Below, in pieces: positions 32,561 through 44,800 of a stretch of DNA of 64,000 nucleotides; the first letter of the stretch is position 1; the number at the start of each line of letters is the position of its first letter. The DNA is from Distichodus sexfasciatus (lineage: Eukaryota; Chordata; Actinopteri; Characiformes; Distichodontidae). The notes beneath the pieces were generated by a model. That model ran no database searches. It saw only the letters and a program-made list of their open reading frames with translations, and had not been told where the DNA came from. The stretch lies in assembly GCA_032718565.1 (NCBI GenBank), contig JAVGVS010000004.1, positions 4,159,302 to 4,223,301 of the forward strand, read 5' to 3'. A program made the position numbers and the translations under genes.

Positions 32561-35500
32561 CTAGCGAGACACAGAGAGGGGAGGAAGGAGGGAGGGAGGA
32601 AGGGAGGAAGAGTAGAGACAGTGGCGTCGAAGGACAGAGGGCAAGATTGCGGAGGGAGTAAATGGTACAAGGATGAACATTGGAAGAAGGCAGAATGAAA
32701 AGAGGGAAGGACAGGTCAGAGATTTGGTGGAAAGAGCCAGGGGAGATAGTCGAAGAGGGTGGAGGTTGAGAATTGAGGATGGAGTGAGCGAGTGAGCGAG
32801 CAAAGCAAGGAGGTGAAAGAGAAAGAGAGCATGGGTGAGTTACACAGCAGTGTAATGGGAAGTGTCCATAGCAAAGCTCAGGAGACAATGAAAGATGAGG
32901 CACAAAAAGAGAGAGAGGGATAGAGGAAAAGTGGGAGAGAAAGAGAGAGAAAGAGAGGAGAGAGGGATTGGGGATTAAAAATCTGGGGTTGATACAAAAG
33001 CTCAGTCCAATGGTTGCAGTCCACTCAACTCCACTCCTCTCTTGAGGAAGCACTGAAGGTAGATGGTGGTCAAGTGTCATTTGTGGTGCCATTGTGTGCT
33101 AGTTCCTGAGCTCTATACCTTTAATAGTACACCAGGTGGAGTGAACAAGGGTACACAGGGGTGAAGGTGGAGGTATTCATAAAACTGCCCAATCGCCATG
33201 ACAACTTGGTACTCACTTTTGTAAAAACACCGCTGAGACTGCTGGAGAGTAGTAACAAAAATTTGGGACGTGTGTACTGCAGGACAGATACCAGTTTTGA
33301 GAACATTTGGCCAAAATTGATCATTTTTGTATTTTTCTCTAACAAACAACTTTTGTTAATCCCAATTTTTGATGACACTCTTACTGTGCTTCAGTTCTAG
33401 TATGACAAACCCATTCAATGTGGTGTGCATGAATTACAGAAAGGATTTCATGCTAGAGTTTCTCTTCTTGTTGGAGTTGCATTGTTCTTCTTTATTCTTC
33501 AACCCATTAACAGTCTGAAATCATTGCTGAGAATCACACAAGGGCCATCTTCCATCAAGTTCTTCCCTTTTAAAACTACAAAAGACCCCATGCATTTATG
33601 CAGAAATCACTAGTGAAATTGTATGATCTTTTATCTTAACTGCAATTTTAGAGCTGTCTAGACCTTTTTAATATCACATCATACCATGGAATTTTATGAA
33701 TACCCCCTTATTGCTTTATGTGCAGTTGAGTATTTATGTGCCCTAAATTTGGTGCAATTAGGTGCCCAAGCCAGTTAAGTGTTGGATTCTTCAGGAGAGA
33801 AACAGAAAGAACTTTTCTTCTGTAAATTCTTCATTAAGTAACGCAGAAATTAGTTTATTTCTGTCATTAATATTTGAGCTGCTCAAATCTTTTGCAGAAC
33901 AACCAAGAGGTCAGTTCTTTCTAAACAATGACCCACAAGCTACAACAGACCTGCAAGAAAGGTTGTAATTCAACTTGTAAGCTCTTTCTAACTAGTCGTT
34001 GATCTGAGTCAGTTGGGGTTAATTAGACAGAACTCTTAATTCTCCAAGACCCTTATTTTAGTACGAAATGTTTACAAAGAAAGATTGGGACAAACTTTAG
34101 AAAATCATTTTTTTTCTCCCATATGGAAATCTTCACTTTCTTCTACATCATCCTCCTACATCAAGTTCATTTGCCCCTTTTCATTGTTCTATTGTCAATA
34201 TTTTTGGCCTACAGTCTAGATCTAATTGACTAGATCTAAAAGTGGAAAACATTAAATCATTTTTATATGAATTAGTTCAATCCAAGATTCAAATGAAATG
34301 TAATTGAACAGAATTTAATGGAAGTGTCCAATATATGAATCTACATATAAGATTAATCCTTTAAAATCCAAGTTCCTGACCTTCTTTAGTTGATTTGCTG
34401 CTTGAACTAGAAAACCGTATATGTTCAGATGCAGTTGATGTTACACATCCTGCTGCCAGTTATACAAAGGAGAATGTGCATGTCTGAATCTTGCTATTAA
34501 AATGTTAAGAATTTCAGATCTTTACATACCCTTGACTTAGCATTCGCAAAAAATTATTTTTACTAATGAATTTCTATAAATATGGCTGGGCTTACAGTTG
34601 GATGTGGATGAGGCAAAGTTGTCTTTAGCCTTATCCTCCATTTCTTACCTACACAGGTGGAGACCTTGTCATAGCCCAAACCAGTCTTTCATTTAATAAT
34701 AAAAGTCAAGTTCAGTGTGTGTTTCATCATGTTCAGTCCTGTTCAGTGAGGTCTGTATTGAGGCAGTAAGGGAGGAAATTTAGAGGAGTTAAAGAGATTG
34801 ATGGAACAACATGATGGTAATCAACTATATTTGGTGAATATGCCATAGAAATAAGTTTATAATAAACAAAATAGAATATGCATTATGAACAACATCTATA
34901 TTTTTTAAGTGTTATTTTCTGTTTGTGGGTTCTGAAAAAATAGTGTGAAGTGGGCAGTTTTGGAATGAAAAAGGTTAGCTTGGTGACATGACGTTCAAAT
35001 CCAACTCTTTATGTTTCGAACAACAAGAAAAGAGAGATGTGTCTGATTTCAGACTATTACATTAGCAAGTGGTCAGTGTTGCTAACATAACCCAGTCTGA
35101 ATCGGACATGTGTAGCTTCCATGCATTTCTTGTCTAATTTCCAAATATTGCCAAATTGATACAGAAATGAAAAATAAAAGTTTTCTCTTCTCAATCAGAA
35201 CCTTGGATGTGACACTTGGAGCATGGAGTGAAGCCGAAGAGATAAACGTGAGCCTTTGTACAAAGAGTTACAGGAGATGTTGATCACAAAGAAGATGCTG
35301 GTTCGATGAGGACAAAGGGAGTCAACGATGGATCTCTGGATTTGTCATTGTAAATCTGTTCCTAATCAACTCTGGGATGGTGGAACCAAAATTCTGTTAG
35401 TCAACGTTAGTCAAGCGGTCTGGGCATCATTTTAGCATTATCTTGACAATTTAAATCATTGTGCTTCGTTTGATAGTCGGTTCAACAGAGTATTAAATGT

Positions 35501-38500
35501 ACTGAAGTTCTTCATTCATTGCACAAAAAGCATCATGCATTTAGTACACATTGCTTTTATATGGGATACAATCCTGACCATCAAAAATCTCAATGATTTT
35601 TTGACAATGACCTCTTCCTTAGACAAATAAAGAACAATGTGAACAAAAGGAACGTCATTTCCAACACAACGTCAAGTTCTTCTTCAACATAAAAGCACAA
35701 CATAGCACTTGATGCACAGGCTTAACAACAACACCACATCGTTTTAAGCACTAGACACATCATACAGGCAACATCAACACGAATGCACACCAATGTCTGC
35801 TAACAGACTCCCACACCCACACACTCATGCACACAAATCACGAGGAGGAGGGGGGAGGAAGATACGGAGATTTCCCGGAACTCCCATCATCTACTTTAAA
35901 AGTGCAATGGTGAGGCAGAAGACGGCTGAATGAGTGAGGTGATGAGATGTTGCTTATTTAGCACCTTGCATTGCAACATATGCCCAGTAGTTGTACGTGC
36001 TTTTGTGTGTTCGTTAATGAATGTATCAGTGGTAGGAAGAATTTAGTCCCTCACACAAATGAATGGATGTTAATTAACTGAGCAATTAGTTTAGTAATTC
36101 CATTCAAACTTGCCATCTAAAATGTGTAATACTGTTTCAGTGAGCACTATAACCTGGGGAGGCTACTGCTGCTCTAACCGAGTCTTGTGATCGGCTATTA
36201 AAAATAAAAAGATATAGTTAATGCCATAAATGATCACTATAAATGAATTTTGTGCACTTCTCAGAAGTTAAAAAGTCATTTCTGAAAAATGTGGTCTACA
36301 TTTGCCTTTTTTGTGATAACTTAGAGATTTAGTATTTAGAATAAACTTAAAATTACATCTTTAACTCAAAGAGTTAGGGAAGCTAATTTTGTACGGTGTC
36401 TATTTATGATAAAAAGTAGCTAAGTTAACCTACTGGTTTAATTTACAAGCTACAGAGATAAAGTAGCTAATTACATCCAAGCTCTTTCATGGCCATGGAG
36501 GTTTGCTGCCATCTTGAACAATCTGTACTGATATTTGTAAACATTTGTTTTAAAAAGTTTCACTGCTGATAAGCTACTCAAGACAAAAGAAGTTAGTAGC
36601 ATCACTAACTTATTTAGGTGCTCATGAACATTTACATTTTATAGCATTTAGCAGATGCTTTTATCCAGAGCATCTTCTGTTTGGCAGTTACATGGACAGT
36701 TTCCTTGGAGCAACTTGATGTTAATGGTCTTGCGCAGTTTTAGATTCTGTTCTTACCTAAAAACAAATTTTAAATAAGAAAACACGGGCAAATAACAGAA
36801 TCTTACTGAAAACTGTGTTAGTGTGATTTAAGAAGGAATTCTTCTTAAGAACATTTAGTGAATGAGGCTCATTATTTGGCCCACATAGACTTAATGGTGG
36901 TGTACCTCAGGGCTCTGTTCTTGGCCCGTTTCTCATTTCTTTATTTACTTAATTTAACCTAGAATTTTCACATTTTCAGCAAATGCAGTGTGTTTATGTG
37001 TGCCTCTGTGTGTGCACAGAAGCCTGTAGAAATGTGAAATCACACAACGTCACGGCCAAACAGGAAAACTGCATGCCATCCGGACAAGATGGCTGAAATG
37101 TTCACTGCAACACAAAACCATTTACAGCAAAAATATTATATAATGTCAATGGCTGAGCAGAATGAGATGATGAACTCGACATTAAGCACTTTCAGCATGG
37201 AAAAAAAGCCTGGATGAAAAGCACCACACTGCATTTCACGGCTACAAATAAATCTACCTCACAGTGTGCAGTGCAGTTGTTAATAAAGCATACAAAATAA
37301 AAAGGCATTCATTTACCTGTTGCGTTCCATAAGAATTAGACAGAAATGAATAAATAAAGATTACCAGTGAATATAATATATATTTTTAATTGAATAAATA
37401 CACATAAAATAATTTTGTATAAAATAATACATTTCAATGACAGAACTTAAGTGTTAGCAAAAAGTTTTTCAAGGAAAGTTACAAAACACTCAGCGAAATG
37501 TTTGTTGTATATGACAAAACATAATCTGAAGCAGCCCGTTGTGTGTGCCTTGCTGTAGTTGTAGTGATTCTTTCGCCTCTGATTACAATCGACATGAAAG
37601 ACAGACTCATATGTCTCTGCAAGGTTTGACTTGTGAATACACACACATACACACTCACATCCAAATACACTTTGGTGGGGGAGGGATGGGTGGAGAGAGT
37701 GGCTCACACTCAGGCGTTCCATTACCTGTGCATTCGTGGAGGGACGGGTGCGAGACGGGGCTGCACTAGGATGGACTGCCGCCTCCCCTAAGAGAAATCA
37801 CCGTATCTCATCAACACAAGAGCGTGCGATTGTGTGTGTGAGAGAAAGGTGTGTGTTAGGATTGCTTCTGTCCAAGAGAGGAGACAGTGAACAAGGTGGT
37901 ACAAAGTTGTGAATGAGGAGGAGTTCACACACACACACACACATCCACACACACACACACACAGACACTACATTTAGAGACACAAGATACATGGACAAAG
38001 CTGTTTCTGTTAAACAATTGACAACACAAAGACACAAAACACATGAAATACATCTACAAAGGAACACAAATACATTATCACAACTGTAACAGTAAGATAA
38101 AAAAGAAAACTCATTCGGTGTTGGAGTGTCAGCCGGCATGCTGCAAAGGTCTGACTCAAATGTTGGACGGGTTAAGAGGTACAGTATCGGAATGCTCGTG
38201 AAGGTAACGTTGCACTCAAGGCCAACCGACCATGCAATCGCAACATTCTGAAAGCAGAAAATGAACAAAACCTCTGTTGAGTTTGTGACAGAATAAAGAG
38301 TTCAAATGGAAATATCTAACTGAGAGACACAATGACACCCAGGATTACCATGCTGGAGGAAAAAGAGAAGCTGGATGTTGAGAAATATTAAATCATTACT
38401 GATTGGGAGAGATACACAATCTGCGGTAATGCTATCATGCATGCATGCTCACATAACACAAAAACACAAAGAAACCTGTGCATAAATGAGTGGTTCCTAG

Positions 38501-41500
38501 AGTTGGAGGTGTGGAGCTGTTGCAGGGGGCACGGCAAGGCAAATAACTGACACTGAAAATGAAGTCTCACAGCTGTCTCGGGATTTGACCAAAAGTTTTC
38601 ATTTTTTTTCTCTCAGGGAACTGCTCAGAGGTATGGCTGAGAATATTAAGGAGTCAACTCAGATGGTCAATCTGCAACCTAACACAATTTTTTTTTTACA
38701 CAAATTAATCATATGAACAAGGTTTGGCCCAAACCTCCACCTGTACTTCTAGAACAGATGTTTATCAGACTGAATACTGGCTTATTACAGAGAAAATATC
38801 ACCTTTTAACAATATCACCACCTAGTTTTGGAAACAGACTCATGTCAATAGTCGTGATAAGCAGGCTTAGTTGAATGAAAGGCCCAAATAAAGCAATGAA
38901 GAGAGGGCTCAAAATATTACATGAAGAAGTGGCAACATCCACAAAAGGAGGGCACTGTTGAAAAAGTTTGGGGACCACTGGCATAGATTCATTCACACAA
39001 ATGATGTTATCAACCTGGAAGGAAGCTAAAATCTTTGACAACTCCACCTACTCCATGGTCACCAAGTCTGAGGTCGTAATTTCCATAAAAAAATTGACTA
39101 TGCAGTGTCTTTATCTGTGAAAGAACAATCTCTTGCTGCCTCATGGCAAGACGTTTTTGTGGGTGTGATTTGATTTGAACCTCCAGTAATTATTACTTTG
39201 ATTAGGCAGCGGCGTGGGCTGCCGAAATGTGCTTATTTCAGACGTGTGGGACGTTACAAGTACCAGTTCATGAATTACTGTGTTACAGTCTCACAAAACG
39301 CAGCGCAATGCAACAAAGTGCATTATTTCCTGTGGTTCTGATCTAGTTTTGCAGGAAGGGGGAGACCTAAGTGGCTGTGTGAAGAATGTTCTGGCAAATT
39401 CAAACATTATGAGAGTGGGTACTTGTGAGCTCACTGTTTTTTTCTTCAAAGAGCTAATAAAAACAAGGACAGTTCATGATTTATTTGAAGCTTCTTACAT
39501 CTTTTCTGGTAATTGGCTACCATCTAATAAAGGAAACTTTAACCTAAACTGTGCTGCGAACAAGTCTGGAGTAAAGCTGTTCTTTCGGGGACAGCATTTT
39601 TCAGTCAAAGTTCTACCTTCTCAAATGGATTTTAAATAGTCATAGCTTTGGCTTGAAGGACCTGGATGTTACTCTCCTGCTTTTGTAACTGGATAAGCCA
39701 TATTATCTTTACAGAAAGTTAGGATCAGGATGATTGGAGACTGGTGTATCAGAGTGCTCAGTTCTTAGCCTATTTCTCTTTATTTGTTGTCTCTTCAGTT
39801 GTTTTTCAATTTTACCTGTTCAATTAACCAGATGGCCAAATTATTAGTCCCACTCTGAAGAGGATTTTAAATAGTAAGAACACTCCCAAGACTTTGACTT
39901 GATGAAATCAGGTGTCACTTTCCTACTTTTGTGACATTACATCACTCAATAAGTCTTTATTACAGCGAATGTCTTTCTCTCATGCAAAAGCCTGTTTGGG
40001 ATTAACCTTTTAAAAACGTGTCCATCCATGCATCTACATCTACAACATTTAACAGATGCTCTCATCTAGAGCCACTTCCACTTTGTAACTACGGAGACTG
40101 TTGTCCAGGAGCAGTTTAGGATTAACTTGCACCTTGGGGGTTGGCTAAGCCTGAGACCTCTTGGTTCTGCAGTGAACATCCTACCAACTAGGCTGCCATC
40201 ACCCCTTATTTCACGCACATGAATGGACCACCATCCTTATGAAGAGACTAACAGGATCATAACTCATGCATGAAAGGCTTGATTGTTGTGTATGATAAGT
40301 CAAGACATATTCCAGATGGATGGAAGACGTAGTTTATAAGCTAGCAAGACAGTAAGATAAGAAACATCAGGCAGAATCTTATGGCGTAGGAGACAACTTG
40401 ATGTTCTCTGCTCCAAAGCAAGCAAATTTGCCATTTGGGTGAACAAAGCATATTGAAGGGAGAGTCAATCAAACAGCTAATTTGACTAACAACACCTCTG
40501 TTTCCTCAAACCAGCCCCTGTCCGAGCAAGTGTGGTAGACAAAACTCCCGTACTGAATTGCTAATCTTGCAAAAGTTATTTTTAATTTTGACACAGTATT
40601 CAACATGATAGGGTATGCTATGTTCAGTTTCTTAACACAATTCCTATACTGATTCAAACCTGGCTTGTTTGAATTTGGTCCCATTTCTAAGAAAATATTG
40701 GCTATTATTCCATTGGTGAAGACCGGCTAAATTGAGAGGTGTGGTTTAAAAGACACAATATACTAGAAATAGGCACCATGCCATTTGCGTTGCATTGCAT
40801 CTTTTAAAATACATCTCTCTATTCAACAGACTTTAACACATGGGATGATGCCTTTGCAAAGATTTGATAAATAGAGAGTTGTTTTTGTCTTGAAAAACAC
40901 AACTCTATGCAGCAAATCTTGGCAAATGGGCATTGTCCCATAGTTTTAAAGCTGTATTTTAAAAAGGCACAATACAATATTAAGTTCTATTACACTCATA
41001 CATTAACAAACATGTAAGAAGCCCAAATGTAACTCTCTACTCTAGTTGGATTCATTACTCAGCAAATTTTGGCAATGGTCATCAGTAAATAGTTTTAAAG
41101 TTGCATAAAAAATGCAATACTTTTACCTTAACAAATGGAATGATGCCCTGAATTGTGTCTTTTAAAATACAGCTTTCATTTAGCAAATCTTGATCAATCT
41201 GGACAAATATTTGGGCATCATTCAATAGGTGAAGTTTCGCTGAACTGTGAGTTGTGTTTTAAAAGTGGCAATACAATACAAAATGATCTTACACTTATAC
41301 CTTTACTCTTAATATTCTGCCTGTGTTTAATGCCACTTGGCTTCACTTAGAAGGGCTTCGTAAATTAGGTCATTTAAGAAAAAATAGCGCAGACATCCCT
41401 TGTTCCCCCAACGTTAGCCACATTAGCATTATTTGGTTGTACTTTCCCTTGAAGCTGTCACAGGTCCACTGCCCAGAGTTTGAAATGATCCAAAAGCAAC

Positions 41501-41768
41501 TCCCCCATTAATCGCTGACCGTGAAACAAGGGGTCTCGCGTCAGGCAGATGACCCAACCCTGAAGCCGAGAGCAGGACAACGGGTTTTTAATGGCCACAG
41601 AGGACTGATAAAGGATGCGAAAGTTGTGGCATTTGGACAGACAAATGAACTGACACCGGTGTGGCAAACCGACATAGAGACAATGCCACACAGACAACAG
41701 ACCCAATCAGACACAGCAAAGAGTCTTTATAGTGTGAACAGACAGTCTTAGAGAACAGGGAGCAAGGG

Positions 41769-41839
<71 letters not shown>

Positions 41840-44800
41840 AGGAAGGAAGGAAGGAAGGAATAAGTGTAAATTGGAACACAGACCTGATCCGCAAAAATCC
41901 TGGCTTTGTGTTCAGTCACCGCCCCTCCCCTCAACTCATCCTCCACCGCCATAAGCCTTCAAGAGAAACGAGAGGGAGACACATGAAGAGAGAGACAGAC
42001 AGAGAGAGAGAAAAAAAGAGAGCGTTCCAATTAGTTCCAGTCAATAGATACATGATATGTTCATGGTGGGGGAGAAAAGACCTATTTTTCCATTCAGACT
42101 CCCTGTGCACCAGCGCCAAACTGTTTCATCTTCCGAGCCTAACAGGCCTGTTCTCTATTCTCTCTATCCAGTGAAGGTCTGGCTTTTTTTCTTCCCCAGA
42201 GCTTTTACAGCCCTTTACGTGTGCTTAGCAGTGTTTAGCGATCATGCATAACACCCCCCGAATTATATATTCACATCATCCCTGGGGAATATTTCAATGG
42301 GTAAAATGAGGACTCCATGACCTTGTAACAACTGTTAGTTCTCGGTGAGAGTAAATTTGAGCTAAGTGTCACCTTGACATGATGACATTTTCGTGACACC
42401 AAAATAATAAAGAGCACATTCTGTTCCTTTCTCTTTGGAGAGTTTTTTTGCAATTATACCAGACACATACATTATATGTATGTAATGAGAATATGTTTAA
42501 GGATTTTGTCCAGAGTTACTTCAATTTCTAAATTACAGGGATACTCACCCAAAACCACCTTGGGGTTAAGGGTATTGCTCAAGGGCCCAATCAAGGGTCC
42601 CATGGTGGTAGTTTTGGCAGTAGAATAGATCTGTGTTTAAGCCTACAACCTCTTGGTTTTTAGGTGAGTATCTTACCACTAAACCATCACCACTGTTGTA
42701 CATTTGAAGAGGCTGTGAAAAGAAAAACAATTGATAATGAGGGACATGAAAAAAGTGCTAAAAGACAAAAAGTGTGAAGAAAAACAGACTGTATAGCAGC
42801 ATTTATTTCTCATGTGCATGTGCCTCCTAGACTCAATTTGAAGCCGACTCAACTTACAAATAAGTAAAAAAAAATGGAATCCACAGATATTGTTTTTAAA
42901 CAATGGCATTGGACGTTTTATTCCATTGATAAAGTTACAGTAATATGTTGCATTACAAAAACACAGAGGAAATCAAACGTTTTAAACGAGTCACAGACAA
43001 AACAATTAAAAGTTGAAAGGAAGACAATGAGTCAAAATAATGAGCTCCCACCACCACCACCACCACCAAAATAAAAACACTTAAAATGGTTTATGTTTGG
43101 ACTCATCAAAGGAAAGAGACAAGAAATATTTTCATTTTCAGTAGTTCAGCCAGCATCCGTCTTATATGCAGCCACAACAAAGTAAAAATTTATTAACAGA
43201 AGGTCAGACAGGGGTTGGGGAAAGAGGTGAAGAAAATTAGTACATGATTCACAGGCACAGGTCAGAGTTTGGGGCAAACTGCATGTAAACAGAGGGCGAA
43301 AAAACATGATAATTGTGTGCTTGTCCTCTAAATATAGCAAGGCATAGTTATTGCACAGTGCAGCAGTAAAACAGACAATATTGCACTCTATTGAGGATCA
43401 AATATAGGATTTGATCTTTAGAATAAACTATGCACTTTTATACTGAGATCTTAAAGAATCATTTTTAAAAATATACATTGGGTGAATTCCCACATTCTTA
43501 GGGTAAAATGAAACAACATTCAACATTTAACTTTGAACATTTCCTTTTGATATAGAAGCACAAAAATATCATATACTCATAGTAATACCATAGTAAATTC
43601 AACAGATTTAAGTTTCTTAATCTATCATTTAAATCTCTATGTTTATTTCACAAACAGCACCGAACACAAGGAGGTTAATTTTGGCATACAGTGTTGCCGT
43701 TAATGCAGAACATTTTACATATTAATTATTTGCTTCTCATGATGTGTACGTAGGTACCGGCGACTGTATATATGGGTGGACATTGTGGCTGAATTTATAT
43801 TCACAGTTTTGTAGTTAATATGTAGCTAAATTGAGGTTGCAAAACAGTTTTTGCAAGCAGAAACTGTTTGAGAAAACACATATCAAGAAAAACTAGAAGA
43901 GTATCTTTTTATCTTTGTATTCATTCTTTGGTTTTAAGGATATAGGCAAAAATACAACAAATAAATAATTACATAAATTAATACGTTGTCATTGCTCTGT
44001 CAATCACTTTAGACTCAATTAGTCCCTTAAATATTACTTATTTTTTGTTTTTATCGTTGCTTTTTGTAGACAGTTGAAAAGTCTAATATATAAGACATAG
44101 TTATTGGAAGAAAACATTTAAAGCTTATTAATGCTACACAAACAGAAAAAAACTATTTGTCATGCAGAAATAATCTCTTTTGTAGGAATTTATTTTACAG
44201 AAATTGCATTGGATTTGAAGCTCGGCTTTCATTACCACTATGTCCAAGTTTTATATTCAGTCGATGGTATTTATTTGATGCACATAAAATACTGTATCTG
44301 CAGATGCTAACTACTGGCCATTTGCAGTGCTACAGAGAGACACGTCTGGAGGTAAATTCACATTGCATGAAATCAAAAATTTGAATTTGCAGGAAATCTT
44401 CGGTAAATTAATGACAGTAAGAACAACCAACCAATTCAACAGGCATCAAGTATTACAGGCAGACAGATAAATAAATACAGTGATGAATGACAACAGTCCA
44501 GTTTATTGTATGGTTAAGGAATGTTATGCCACGAAAAAAGGACATAGACAGTTTGAGAATGACTGTAGTTTCTCCTGAGATGGAACATAAACACGTGAGA
44601 AAACATGAATCCATGAAAAATGACATTCTGCTGGTCAGAAGCTCACCAAATTACTGCTACCGCTTCCAAACCATACTGAAGAAAGGAAAACAGACAATGC
44701 ATTCACAAATACCTCTTTCTGAAGAGAGGATTCATTTGCTAGAAAGTCTGGAAGAAATAAAAAAAAATGTGTCCCCTTCAGCAATGCTTTAGTTATGGAA

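Noticed and set aside
32268..33092. 274-codon minus-strand open frame across the SYNGAP1 terminal exon and upstream intron
   Set aside because: Ser/Pro/Leu-rich composition is what a polypyrimidine tract translates to. It runs through the acceptor, and no homology is recognised.
44487..44792. 101-codon plus-strand open frame in a SYNGAP1 intron
   Set aside because: No motif, no splice or codon evidence; within chance expectation for AT-rich sequence of this length.
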